Of a stretch of DNA of 64,000 nucleotides, positions 22,004 through 34,745 are shown one piece after another (position 1 is the first letter of the stretch; each line of letters starts with the position of its first letter). Source of the DNA: Rotaria socialis (Eukaryota; Rotifera; Eurotatoria; Philodinida; Philodinidae); the NCBI GenBank assembly GCA_905331475.1, contig CAJNYU010000180.1:1-64000 (forward strand), given 5' to 3'. A program made the translations under genes and the position numbers. The notes under the pieces were generated by a model. That model was given only the letters and a program-made list of their open reading frames with translations. It had not been told where the DNA came from and did not search any database.

Positions 22004-25000
22004 TCAGTACCTATCAATGTCTATAAAGAGTAGGACACAAAAAGTGTAATATGTAGAAGAGAAAGGACGAAAAAAAGAATGATCGACGATTAACACAAAT
22101 ACGAGCCTCGTTTATTCGTGCTCGATTTGCATATTCACGAATATAGAGTGTTATGTGAGAGGAGACGAAGAAGGGGAGATAGGCCACGTTTAATTGCCAA
22201 CACATTAACCGCCTTGGTACGGTCATATATATAAATATATAAGAATCAAAAAGTAATCTAGTCGTTTCTTTTTTAGTCTTCCAATTTTTTCTTTTCTCTT
22301 TTTCTCTCTTTCTATATGTCGATATAATAAGAAATAATAATTAAAAAGAGATTAACAACTTTTCTCTCTTGAATTTCTCTATTACTAATAGACATGTTCT
22401 CTAGTGCACTCCTACTTTATGTTTATCGAGCATATCGATGTCGATATCTAATTAAGAAACGAAAGAATATTAATTAATGACGAAGCGAAAAAAATGTTTT
22501 CTATCTTCTAGTAACTCGTTTGTAGTAAAAGAAAATTAAAAGAAAAAAAAACAAGAAAAATTGATCACATTCTCTACATTGCCCCAGTTAGAACATATAA
22601 CTATGCGTCAACATTCGAAAATGAAAACGAATTCTTCTATTTCTTTTCCCCTTCCTGTCTAACTTCATATATACGCGCATCAATGCCTAGTCAGTAGAGT
22701 GATAGTTCAGAAAAAAAAATAAGAGAGCAGATGAATGTATAGTGTCACCCGTAGTTAAGTTGTCTTTGTTTATTCTTATCGACTTGAATGTCTATGTGTG
22801 TGGAAAAAAAGTAATATTATTCCGAATGAGAAGGAGAGACGAGAACCGTTCTCGAAAATAATAATATTATTATTATTATATTAACAACAACGATGAAAAT
22901 AGATGGTGTAGTCAACGAGAAGAACAGAAAGAAAAAGAGGGAGGAAAAACGAAGGGAATGAGAAGATGTCTAATAAATCAGCCGAGAGGCCCGGTCGAGT
23001 TGTCGGGCAGTTTTTTTCTCTGTTGTCGTTAACTATCTTTAGTCATCATTGTTGTCGACCGAGTGTACGAGAGAACGAAGCAATACTTTTTATCCTATAG
23101 TCATAACCAATGAATAATTAGTAAAAGCGAATAGAGTATGTGTTAAAAGAGGAAGAAAGTAAGATATATATATTCAGCAATTTTTACCCTGCATGAAAAA
23201 ACTCTTAATTATTAATTTTATTGGCAGCAATAGAATATTTCTTATTTTTCTTTTCTTTTTGTCCTTAATAAATTGTCTTTTTTCTTAAACATCGTAAGAA
23301 TATTCTACAATAAAGAGATACTACTCGTAAACTAAAAAAAAACTTTATTTGCCATTTATGAACTGTGTGACACGCTCAACACGTTTTCCTGCTGTGCATG
23401 CCTAATACTATTTAGAGCCATGTTTTGTTCATTGAAGTTAGCTAATATAATTATGAATCATAGAATTGAAAGTCAAATCTTATTTTCAGTCGAACAGCTC
23501 AACATGCATCGATTGATTAAATTTGAATTTACTCATGTCAGATCAACCTATCTAATAAAGTATAATTTATTACCCTTATCACATGAAAATTGTCTTGTAT
23601 CTATAAGGGTTGAACTTGTCCATTTTGAAAATTTTTCATCTGTAAGAGAATAGAATGAAATTTTGACGAATAGTATTATTTCAAACCGATAAGAAGCATT
23701 AACTTTTAGGCAAGAATACGAACAATTACATGATAAATTGTTCAAAAATATAAAGCGACCGAAGGGTAATGTTACATCTGACCGTCGAGAGAGAATTTTT
23801 CAAAGGAACAGTATAAAAATTGAACGCTGAAAAAAAGAAATGATTTATTTATCATTTCAAGTTCATATCGATGAATTTATGATTCTAGAGGTTCAATATG
23901 ATTAGTGGATAGTACTTACAAGAATTACTGCTGATGAAGACATACGCATAAATTACTGTTGTACTACAAATATTTATCAACGAGATTGATTGTTGATCGC
24001 GTTTGATATTTTTTCTTTCTAATTAGTGGTAAACATAAACGAGATTGAAAAGCAAGATTTTGCGTCTATTTCTAGTCAGCATTTGAAATGAATAAAATCA
24101 ACATATGCATACGATTCAATAGTCTCAATGTTATAATATTTTTCTTTACTCAATAAAAATCAACAGGAGTATCATTAATCAATAGAATAGAAAATGTTTA
24201 CATTCAGTCCATGAAAATTTAAGCAGCATTATCAGCATTTATTTTGCCATAATCGTAATATCAATATAGACAAACGATAAAACATATTAACAAAGAGAGA
24301 GAGAGAGAGAGAGAGTAAAATAATGATCTAGATATTTTCTAATATAGGTATATTTTAGTTATTTTATGTCAATATTTACGTATAGGTTTAGTAAAAATAG
24401 AGAAAAAACATGATCAAAATCATAATCGTTATGATTTTCTATTAGAAAAAAAAAGAAGAAGTTACGATTCTAATTTTTGATGATCTATTTTTGTGAACAT
24501 GACCGTAAAAAAGAGGAAAATATTAGGTTGAAGTATTTCGTATTAAAAGTTGGTTTACAACAGAAATAATGTCGATAATCGGATTATTTGTATAATCAAC
24601 TAAACAAAAAAGTGAGAGAATAGATTTTTGATTAGTTTCGTGAAGATTATTGTTAAATGATATTCAAGTAGTAAGACTCGATTTAGCTCTTCTATCATTA
24701 GATGTAATTAAGGGATGCACGATAAATATACAAGGAACGACAAATCTTTTTCTTTTTTCCAGGTGATTCTATTCTATTATCAACTAACTATTTATATTGT
24801 ATGTCCATTGGATCGTTTTATTTTATGAGAAATTGTTCTTGAATTAAATGAAGAACACCGATGACCTAGTTTATGTAAGAAAACAAAGAAAATAACATTC
24901 AACCAGTCGACTATTAATATCCTACTTCATATTTATTTAGCGTTTCTTACCGACTAATGATAGTATTTTTCTATCTATATACATATTTAAATTAAAATAT

Positions 25001-25833
25001 CACGCTCATACTCTTCGTAAATTTCATTAGTTCTGAAATTTCTTCATTTTATTCCCACAATAGATTCTAATCTTTTCAATACTATCAAAAATGAATAGAA
25101 TAAAAAAAACCTATACACTTCAAGAGAGTCATATTTCTTTCTACGTAAAATAGTTTATATTTCATTGATATTTATTACTATTTTAAATAAATGAACCTAA
25201 ATTTATTTTACATTTAAACTCCGTACACGTTTTTTTTCCTGCACTGGTAACGACTAGTTGAAAGCTTTTATATTTGTCCTTAGCACGTGCGAAGTGAGTT
25301 GTTGTGAGTGGAAAAAAAATTGTAATACTCGTTTTTTCTTCTTCTTTCTATTCTTCGTCTAATGTCAAACAAGAAGTCTTCTTAATAAGCATTCATATCT
25401 AGCGAGCCGCTCACTTTGCTTTAATGCTTTTCCGCTATATGAACTAATAGGTGTTAATAAGTAAAATTATTAACATGAAATAATAAAAAGAAAATTTTTT
25501 TTGAAAAAGTAGAAACCGTTCCAAGAAGGAATGGTGGAAAACGCGTTCCATTTTTCGAAAAAACGTTTTTTTTCTTAAAAACAATTTTTCATCTTTTCGG
25601 AATCCGTTCTGTATCGTTCTCATTTGAAAATGTTGGATAACGAATTCCAACATCTAACGAAAACTTTCTCGATTAATTCTGTAAAAAGTATTTTCTTTGG
25701 AATTGCCTACCTACCTGGAATTTATCTTTTTTTTCTGTTTCGAATTTGATATACATTTTACTATTTTATTTGACTTACGTGGTTTTTTATTTCGTTAGCT
25801 GGTTTTTACTTGCCGCTGCGTCGGACTGGGTTC
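22004..25833. other. Upstream region of HMBOX1, no gene seen
   Basis: AT-rich with a (GA)n run at about 24294-24316. It probably holds the HMBOX1 promoter and 5' UTR, but I could not place a start site. Confidence 0.45.
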
Positions 25834-25841
25834 GTACTGAC
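25834..25841 (+). repeat. Left target-site duplication of hAT relic
   Basis: GTACTGAC, repeated exactly at 27941-27948. Confidence 0.85.
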
Positions 25842-26130
25842 CAGGGTTGCCAACTGTTCAGGTCCCAAATGGGGTACACGTTAGGTACAACTCAGTTGTA
25901 AATGGGGTACATTCGTGAGGTACGCAGTTTACATCTTTCACACTGATCATCGGTTGCGGAAATCAATTTCGAAAACTATTTTCAATCAAGAAAGGGCATT
26001 CTCAGTTTTTCGTTTTACTATAAAGTCTAGCTTTCAAATTGAAATCTTTATTTTCTAATAAATATGTTCACAATAAAATTTCATTTTGACATACATATAT
26101 TCAATTCAATCATAATAAAACAATGCTTAC

Positions 26131-26597
26131 TCAAAACGAACCTTCTCGATTTATATTTACACTAACTGTTGCATACTTTTCTTCGAAACTGTATTTTTGT
26201 TGACTTTTGGCACACTTTATCAGTTGCGGTTGTGTTTGAGCAAAAGAAATGTCTTCACATGTCATAATACTATTAAATCTGATTTTCAATTTAGCAGCTA
26301 TCGTTTCATTCGCCGTCAAATTGCGACTGGCTGTACATGCGCTTTTTTTTTACTAAAAACGCCTTCAACAAATGCATTCGAGCAAGGAATTGAGTGCACA
26401 TAAGAAATAATTTTGTACATTTCAATACACATTGGTTTCGACTTTACAAGAAGAAAAGTCCAAAATTGATCAGACCGAAATTCCACTTTTCTTTCATGAT
26501 TTTCGGTCGTCAGTTTGTGAATGAGATTATCTTCATCATGGGATTCGTTGCATATGTCATTGTTGAATTCTTCATAAAGATGATCATTAGCAGTCAA
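26131..26597 (-). pseudogene. hAT transposase C-terminal remnant
   Basis: The reading frame carries MYKIISYVHSIPCSNAFVEG and VFSKKKAHVQP, the pattern of the hAT C-terminal dimerisation domain (SIPxTSAxxERxFS). The second piece, reading NLTANETIAAKLKIRFN, follows in another frame, shifted by one base near 26318; it matches the expected N-x-L-x-x-E-x-x-x-x-L-x-x-R-FN continuation. The catalytic part that should lie upstream is interrupted by the inserted element and not recognisable. Plainly a dead copy. Confidence 0.75.
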
Positions 26598-26883
26598 TCA
26601 ATATAATTGACGCTTCACATCTTTATCTATAGTAAATGTGAAATAAAGAAAAAGAAATTTTCTTAGTTTCAACCAAAATATGAGTAGCTGCCTAATTCGA
26701 GTTCGAATATAAATGAAAATTTCCGAGAATCCTATTGCCCACAAGAAAAAGATAAAGTTTAAAATTTATCCTAAATATAAATTTTATAATTCGTTTGATT
26801 CATAAATTTAGAATTGCATGTTATCAGGAAGAGGGCGTAATTGTCCAGTGCGGTTTCTGTGTGGGTATGGTCATTGCAGTAGT

Positions 26884-27364
26884 GTCGAACTTGAAAGTTG
26901 AGTTCAACTGAAACTTCAGCTTTCAAGTTTCAAATGTTATGTATGTGTGTAAACGTTGTTTTCAGCCTTTCGCGGCACCCACACCCTTCGTCGTAGTTAG
27001 TCTCCGTTAAGTTTTCATCAAATACATCAAAACTATGAATATGGCAATGTGTTCCCAAGACGTGTTTTAGGAGTAAGTTTCAGACGGATGGTGTCATGCA
27101 GTGAGGAGAACTAAAGTAACAAATATTGGCAAAAGTGTGAATTTTCCCTGCATCCGTGCGATGCGGAGAATGGCAATAGTTCAATTGTTAAAGCTGAAAT
27201 TGATTTAGGGTATGGACCTGCGTGGTATGTAATGCTGTAGAAAATTTCAATTGGATTAAATGAATACTTCTTGAGCTGTTACGTGAGCAAAACCGCCTTT
27301 CGAGAAATTGAACCTTGAAACTAGAAACTTGAAGTTTCAGTTGAATTCAAGTTTCAAGTTCGAC
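26884..27364. mobile_element. Third-level foldback, TTGAAAC words
   Basis: GTCGAACTTGAAA at 26884 and TTTCAAGTTCGAC ending at 27364 are the tips of a roughly 50-bp inverted repeat rich in CTTGAAAC/GTTTCAAG words. It sits inside long-TIR copy 1, making a three-level nest. Confidence 0.55.
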
Positions 27365-27500
27365 ATGTATGGAAAATTGTGTACACAGAGATATTTTTTG
27401 GTCGGGGCTCTGTGAGGGAGCCTGCGCCCCAACGCCGCGACACTTAAATAAAGGTCTGCGTGGCGTGACAGAAGTCGGTGTGGCTGTCAACAACATCTAG
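27365..27500. other. GC-rich patch of unknown origin
   Basis: A GC-rich stretch (GGTCGGGGCTCTGTGAGGG, then CTTAAATAAAGGTCTGCG) unlike its surroundings. It may be a piece of another repeat; not assigned. Confidence 0.3.
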
Positions 27501-27940
27501 CAGTTAGCCGTTACTAGACAGTTTCCATATTCTGTTAGACGACTCTCAAGATTGTTGTTGTTCAATGTTTAAACTTTTACTAAGCGATAAGTTTTTACCT
27601 GGCTTAGCAGTAGACCAAGCATATTTTAACATTTGCAGTTTCTAAAACGCCAATCAGTGGTGCCTCAGTTCGAATTATAAAATTTATATTTAGGATAAAT
27701 TTTAAACTTTTGCTTTTTTCCCTTAACTATATGGGTGCCGGATTTTTTATTTTCGAATTGAATTTGTGTAGTTGAACCTTCATTTATATTCGAATTCGAA
27801 TTAAGCATCTCATGCAAAATATGGATGATAGTAGTCGTAACATTGAAAAATGTAGATGAGGTACAAAATGCATACCTCAGAGGTAAAAGCAATTTTTTTT
27901 AGGTACAAAAGGCTCAAATGGGGTACGGCTGGCAACCCTG

Positions 27941-27948
27941 GTACTGAC
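27941..27948 (+). repeat. Right target-site duplication of hAT relic
   Basis: GTACTGAC, identical to 25834-25841. Confidence 0.85.
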
Positions 27949-28685
27949 CTATGTATGCTTTTATGCTATTAAACTATCTTGCCTGATAGTTAGTGTAGTG
28001 AAAATACTACTGGAGTTGAATAAAATATTAGAATCAAAACATGTAAATTTTCATTTTAAACGTTCATTTCCCTTCATACCTAGCAGAAACAAGATGAAAA
28101 CTTTAGTTTTAATCTATTGCTTATAAAATTAAAAGAAGTAATTATTATATAAAAAAATATTTATCTAAATATTTAAAAAAAAGTATGCTTACATATTGCT
28201 TCATGGATTGATATGTATCATGTGAAATATGATTGTGCACATATATTTTAAATTTAAATGTAAATTCAAATAAAAAATTAGATCGACTAGACTAATATTT
28301 ATAGGACGACTTTTTCTGAAATTATTCTCAACTATACAAGACACACCCTTGTACTTTTAAAACTAACTATTTGACCCAGAAACTAACAACATGCTAGCCG
28401 TCTACTACCAGTACCTAAAATATGTGGCATAAATGAGCGATTATATTATCCATGTATGAGTCCCAGCCAAAATATACTTGTTTCTTAAATTCTTAGCCCG
28501 TTCTATTTATTCCTCGAAATTAAAATTAATCTTGTACGTATAGTTAATAAGGAAAGATTTTCCATTAAGGGCTATGAAAAGTATTTTAATGCAATTTTCT
28601 TTCATTTGTAATTTCCGTATAAGCATATATTGTAAACTAATAAAGTAGCATGAAATTTCATATTGATTTGGAATCCATAATCCAC

Positions 28686-28800
28686 TCTCCCCCCGACGAC
28701 TCCCCAGGGAGTCCCCACAAAAGAACGAAATCCCTAGGGACTCCCTGGGGATTCTTATAGGAAGAGTTGACTAGGGATGTGGTCTCGGTCTTTCTCTGGG
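28686..28800. mobile_element. Short word-rich patch, CTCCCTGGGGA
   Basis: GACTCCCCAGGGAGTC and GGGACTCCCTGGGGA lie close together, again one word in both orientations in a GC-rich island. Too short and too vague at the ends to classify. Confidence 0.35.
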
Positions 28801-31800
28801 ACCCATCATGGACATGACGTCTTCATTAAAGTTTATTGATTGGTACTAGATTCTCATGATCAAACATTATTTGCTAGTTGTTGTTCATTCTAATACTATT
28901 GGCATGTTTAAGAGAATAGGTCGTTTTTGACATGATATTATAGCTTTAATAAAACTATCTCATATTACGGTGAGATTAGTAAAATCTCGTCATAGATTGG
29001 ACGTCTTTACTAGGAGTATTTTTTTACGTTATTTTAGAAATATTTAGTGTTGCATGATATGCTCATTAATGTTTTGTAAGATTTACTATGGAAAATAGAA
29101 TCGTGCGAGCAACAAAAACAATCTAATCGATTTCAGAGTTTCTGAAAGATATTTTCCATACGTCTACTATATTTTTCACTTACAAATAATAAACTTTCTA
29201 GTACGAGAAAGCTCGCTAACCTTTAGCATAAGATTTGCGACCGTATTGGTAACAGTAAACCATATTTCAACGATATCATCTCCACTGTGTATTTTGTGGT
29301 CGACTTGTGTCTATTGTAGTGAATTTTCAAATCATTTTTAGACATTTAACAGAAAGTCATATATCGATCTGAACTTCCATCCACAATTAGATCTAATGAT
29401 TTTTATGATGTCCGAGGAGTTTCGACCGACCGCTCACTAGTTATTGAAAAATGGCTTCAAAATTCAGGAAAATGATTGGAACACGAATCGAGAGGTCAAT
29501 CAGTACGAGCAATGCCCAGTTTTTCCCTTTGGTTTTCTATCAGATTGCTTCAAATGCAATCGTTTTTCTTGAGAAAAAAAAGATTGCATTTAGATTAAAA
29601 ATATAGTATGTCTAGTGATGCAATAGGGAAAAACTGAATTACTGAAAAAGAAGTCTCCCGTTAAAAATAGGATGTATTTATATGAAATAAAATAATTTAT
29701 TTGACACAATTGAACAGAAAAGATTTTGTAATGGTAACTATTAGATTTGTTACAGCGTGATAAGCGTGCATGCGAAAGGAGCAATAAAGCCTTCTTGAAA
29801 TAATATTGAATATTTGTTCTTTCTCCGAATGGAGAGAAGAAGAATATTATGTTACAAAATTAATAAAAAATATTTTAATGAATTATTAGAAATCAATCTT
29901 TTCGGAATATGTTATTAATCCTGTGAAAAATTTCAATTATAAAATACTAGTTATAGCAAGAGTTTTTAAAATGTATAGACTATCCTCTACAGAATAAAAT
30001 CATAAGTCTTAGCATTGTTTAGGAAAAATTACGAAGTTCAGTTGTATCGAAGATGAAAATATATCAGCAAAGACAATGTTGATGACCAATTCCATTCGTT
30101 AAGCCTTCGTGTGAATTTAAACAAAAAATAGGTAACATTTTTCTCTTTCAAGTAAAGGAATCTGTTCTGTATTGGAGTACTATTGAACACGTATTCGACA
30201 TGCAATCTGTCGATAAATAATTAAATTTGACTTTCATGAATAAAAGAGAGCGTTGACATTATAAATGAAGCTCATGAAGTTAACTCCCAATGTAGCCGAT
30301 TTCAAATTTGAGAATTTCACGAATGATGTGATGTATTTAATACTTTTCTACAGATTGCAATTTAAAACGAAATCAGCTATTTAAAATCAATATGTATAAC
30401 AGACAACGAAAACAGTAATCTCAGAAAATGGCCGTTCAATGTTTATTCTTTTCAGAAGTCTGTAGAAATTTGAGTGATGATTTTGATTTAAGACTTGAGA
30501 ATCGACTTGTTCATGTTCTAGGAAATTAATGCGATTAACCTTTAGTGTTTTAAGACTTAGATAGCCCGTAGAAAGAAATAAGTTGAAATCTAGGAAAAGA
30601 AAGAGCGAGTATTTCTCTTATTTATTTTCATTTTAAAAATTGAAGTCAATATATATGAAAAATATACGCATTTTGATTATCATATCTATACCAAGTCTTT
30701 ACAATTGTATTCAAAGCAATCAATGAGTAAAATTTTACAGTTACAGCATTTTATTTATCTCATTCGTTATCATTCATAACTATGCACTATAAAAATATTT
30801 TTAGCTTCGATGCTACTATCAAAAATGTATCGTTCGTTAATGAATACATGTGGACTCTTAGATGAAAGGTTTATTGAAGTGCACTTGATAGATAAAGTGA
30901 ATGGAACTAATAGTAGGTCTATTAACATTTCAATAATGATACATCTTAATAAAATTGTAACCGTATTGTATGACAAATAATATAAAATTGTCAATTAATA
31001 AGCGTTTCATAATCAATGTGCTTCTAAATACTCTATCTATGTCTTGTTTAGATCTTCTACATCGACTTCAGTTTGTGCTAAAATTTTGTTCGGTAAGCTT
31101 TTTCAAAAAAAAAAAATTTCAACAAAATGTTGACCTGTAAAAACTCGCATGAAAATATTTTTTGCAAAATACTTTCACACAGACACATGACTTATTGGCA
31201 CAACTTCATTTCATAATGGCATTAAAGACTATGCTTGGAATTTTCGAATAGCTCATACATACGTGCTTAGGTATATATCCAGTTATGGAAAAAAGACAAT
31301 GAGCCATTCAAAGAATAAGCTGTTAGAACATTCTTTCTTTCGATCCTACACATCTTCAATTCGCGAAATCTTGTAATTAAAAATTAAAATCGAAGTAGTG
31401 AGCATAAAACGTCAAATATGGATCAAATGCTAAGACATCCATTTATGCTATTATCTTTCGGATGATAGAATTACATAATATCAATTTGAAACATAAACGT
31501 AACTATTATCAGAATAGAAATAAAAGCAAGTTCAATTTGATACGAAAAAAAAGAATCGCATATCTAATAATCTTCAAAGTATTAACTGTGAAGGTTTATC
31601 CAAATGACATCATTCAAAATTGGTTCAATATTCTCTGGAAATATCCAAGTTCATGCAAGAAAATTTAAAAAAATTGTTGTGTGACATCGTAAGAGAGAAA
31701 CTATAAAAGTCTAATCGTATTTAAATTATTCGAATACCTAATTTAATTAGGAATATTTATTAAATAAACATCTATTCTTTCTTAGCTCAAAATAAAACTA

Positions 31801-32758
31801 ATAGGATAATTAAATAATTTCATGATAACAATTTTAATGATAGATATAAAAAGTCTACTGCTTTTTTTCTAGATATGTTGAATGGAATACAGCAATAAAA
31901 TTGTAATTCACTTTTCATGATATTCTACAAAAACAAAATCATTCTTTTATAGAATATAGATATATAACTATTGTGAAATGAATAAATACTCGTTGAATAT
32001 TAAAACATTCATTGTCAGATTTAGCATAATTATTTTCTGATGAAGTTGTTGTTTGGTTCGATATTGAAAACCTTAAAGGCAACCACCACGTTGTACAATA
32101 TGATGAATCGCAAGGACGATAATTTAACGCCATAGTCATATTGAATAGTTAAGAAAACAATCTGATCTCTTGTCTTTGTGTTTTCTTATACTAGCAAATT
32201 GGGTTTCTCTTCTCATTCATAGGATTGAAAGAAACCATATAATCAGAGAATAGAGCCTCTTATTACTGCTTCTATTTTAAACTGCCTACAATATCAATTC
32301 ACTACAATTAAATGAAAAATGTTTTTTTTCTTTTTCTTCTTCTCCTCTAGATCTATCTTTTACTATCATGTTTGATACTCTAGTAAGCCTGGAGTTAGTT
32401 GAATAATGCGCAGTCGGAAGTCAATTTCTAGGCTTTTAATAGAAGAGTCACTTGATGCCAGAAACTTCTTGGGCTATTCTTCAACTAAAACAGTTGATTC
32501 TAGTTAATTTTCCTGAGTGAAAATTTAATGGCTTGATCCTTATCATTTACTTTGGTGTGACGGATTATTTTGATTATGAAAATTTTCTTTTTCTTTGCTT
32601 GAGGAAAACATTAAATAGTTGTTGTAATATAAATCTTATGAGAAAAATACCGACTGTTAATGTTGATCGTAGAATTTTGTTTTGTTTTTGAGAAAATGAA
32701 AGTAGCTGTACTTGTTTGGTGAATAATTGAAGCCAACGTTTTGTGAAACAGAGCCGCG
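28801..32758. other. Intergenic DNA, no gene supported
   Basis: Nearly 4 kb of AT-rich sequence. A minus-strand open stretch at 32139-31939 (start region ALNYRPCDSSYC, possible GTTTTC donor after codon 23) could be a small exon but has no partner exon that I can find. Confidence 0.4.
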
Positions 32759-34318
32759 ATGAACGAGATTTACTATACAAAACTTGCACGCTTTATACAA
32801 TTCAGTCTATTAATTTTATTTATGGTTCCATCAATTCTATGTGCTCTCTATTTCATCTACAATACGATAAAGATTCGATCATTTCGTAAACGATTTCAAA
32901 ATCAAACATTAATTATTCTTGTTTGCATCATCTTATTAGATATAGTTTGTAATCTTTCGATCACATTGAGGTATGTTCTCATGGAAAATGAAGAGTTTAT
33001 TGAATTGATCTATCGGAATGGTTCTATGAAACTAGAAAAATAATTTCACAAGAAACAGGTTTTTTTTTCTAAAGTCGAAATATAGACTTTTTGACTTTTA
33101 GTCTCAATAGTATTAGTTTGAATAACATTGCCGAGCTTAGTATGAAATTCTTCTGTAAAAACAACGATTTTAAGAGAATAATAAAAGAATTTCTCCAACT
33201 GTGTCATTAAACTGGCATCCTTTTATGAAAGATTCCAAAGATTAGTACACAGAGAATTTTCAAGGTAAAAGAAAAAACTTTATAAGATCTGTCTGCATGA
33301 TGATTGTTATCCAGTGAAGATAAGTGCTAAGAACAAGTTTCAAGACGTTCTATTTTATTTAACAATATTTCTCCTATTAGAAGAATGCCTTTACAAAATC
33401 TAATCGATTTAATCTAGAAAAATGTTCCCAAATTTGTTCACTACAATTCGATAAATACTTGTCGTGATAGAAAATTGTTTCAATTAATTATGTGCTTTTG
33501 TTTTTCAATTTATTTTAATTGTTACCATAAGAATTAAACGTCTAAGATTCTGTGTTTTCTAATTTTGTTATTTTGACGTTGTTTATAGTTTTTATGGTCA
33601 TGGATCTATTGGCATTAAAACAAAATTTTTCTGTGAATTATGGGAATTTCTTGATTATGCCTTTACTGCCCTTATTGTCTGGTATACAGCAATATTTACT
33701 CTTGAACGATATATGCTTGTGTTCTATTCAAATCTGCTTCGTTCTCCAAAACAAAAATTAATTTTCCATTATGTGCCACTAATAACAATAACTGTGTATT
33801 TATTTGTGTTCTATCTATTGGCTAGTTTTGTTATAATATGCTTGAGTACATTAAATTATAATAAGCTTTTATGTGGTACTCAGTGTCTTGATCAACAGAA
33901 TGTGTTATCAACATTTAATTGGTTGTTTAACATATTATTTCCAGTATCTGTAGTTATAGTTGGATCATTTCTTTTACTTATACATGTTCTATGGAAACGA
34001 CGAGAGATGCAACGAAATTTAGGGAACTGGTCAAAAAATTGGAAAATGATTGTACAACTTTTAGGAATCGCAATTGTTTATGTAACTGTCTGGGGCCCGC
34101 TTATATGTCTCTCATTATTCTCAATATTCTTTTATCGTAATGATCTTATCGATCAAATTGAACACTATATGTATTTTACAAGTTATTTATGTGACATGAT
34201 CACACCTATTGTGGCTGTATTTTTAGCACCTGAACTTATGCAAAAACTGCGTGGACGTACGAGACCAAGTACAATTGATATTGGATCTGTAACTATTCGT
34301 CAATATTCAAATAATTAA
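32759..34318 (+). CDS. Rhodopsin-family G protein-coupled receptor
   Basis: Two exons, 32759-32970 and 33589-34318, give 313 residues; the 618-bp intron falls after helix 2, at phase 2. Seven hydrophobic segments are visible, starting with FIQFSLLILFMVPSILCALY and the second from TLIILVCIILLDIV. The third ends in ERY (the D/ERY motif) with a Cys shortly before helix 3 (FFCELWEFL) and a Cys pair in the second extracellular loop (LLCGTQC). Helix 6 has VYVTVWGPL and helix 7 ends TPIVAVFLAPELMQKLR in place of the usual NPxxY. Short N-terminus without signal peptide. This resembles the large, fast-evolving orphan class A receptors of bdelloids, peptide-receptor-like; the ligand cannot be told. Confidence 0.87.
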
Positions 34319-34402
34319 CTATGAGAATATTTTCTAGATCGTGAATGTGCGTGTGTAGAACAGAAGAACTCGATCTATGTCAATATTTTATTTTCATTTC
34401 AA

Positions 34403-34408
34403 AATAAA
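34403..34408 (+). terminator. Poly(A) signal of the GPCR gene
   Basis: AATAAA 85 bp after the stop codon and 337 bp before the CCDC39 start. Confidence 0.5.
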
Positions 34409-34745
34409 GTTTTCTTATGCAAGAGAAATACGATGACATGTTTACTATTATTTTATTTTAGTAAAGTAATTCATTTGCGCTATTTTGCAACATATCACCC
34501 TTAGACAAATAAATACGAAGCATAAGATAATCAAATATCAAGAAAGTTCGGAGGAATTTAAATGAATAATTTAATACGATTGAAAATATGAGTCAATCTT
34601 CGTTGCATATGCTGAAGTCATCTGTCGGATTCTCAATATCTTAAATTTGCCATATGATACGAGAGATTATTCGTTTTGAATAATGATTATTGGCGCCTTA
34701 GTTTAGATCTACATAAAAACTACATAAACATCAATTAAGAGCAAC

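Larger units (their letters stand above)
26680..27813. mobile_element. Long-TIR element, copy 1, inside the hAT relic
   Basis: About 115 bp at the left (ATGAGTAGCTGCC, TTCGAATATAAATG, then AAATTTATCCTAAATATAAA) is matched in reverse complement at the right end (TTTATATTTAGGATAAATTT, CATTTATATTCGAA, GCATCTCAT). Left and right tips differ in the same way as in copy 2 at 56111-57864: GAGTAGCTGCC against GAGATGC. No transposase is encoded. Target duplication not established. Confidence 0.65.
25842..27940 (-). mobile_element. hAT DNA transposon, decayed, with nested insertions
   Basis: The element is bounded by CAGGGTTGCCA (25842) and its complement TGGCAACCCTG (27930-27940) and flanked by the perfect 8-bp duplication GTACTGAC, both hAT hallmarks. 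Near each end the word AAATGGGGTAC recurs (twice on the left, once on the right). The minus strand encodes the C-terminal end of a hAT transposase at 26597-26131. A second element (26680-27813) lies in the body and most of the transposase N-terminus is gone, so it cannot move itself. Confidence 0.88.

Noticed and set aside
27365-27500. GC-rich patch considered as an LTR or SINE piece
   Set aside because: No paired copy, promoter boxes or tail could be shown; left as unassigned.
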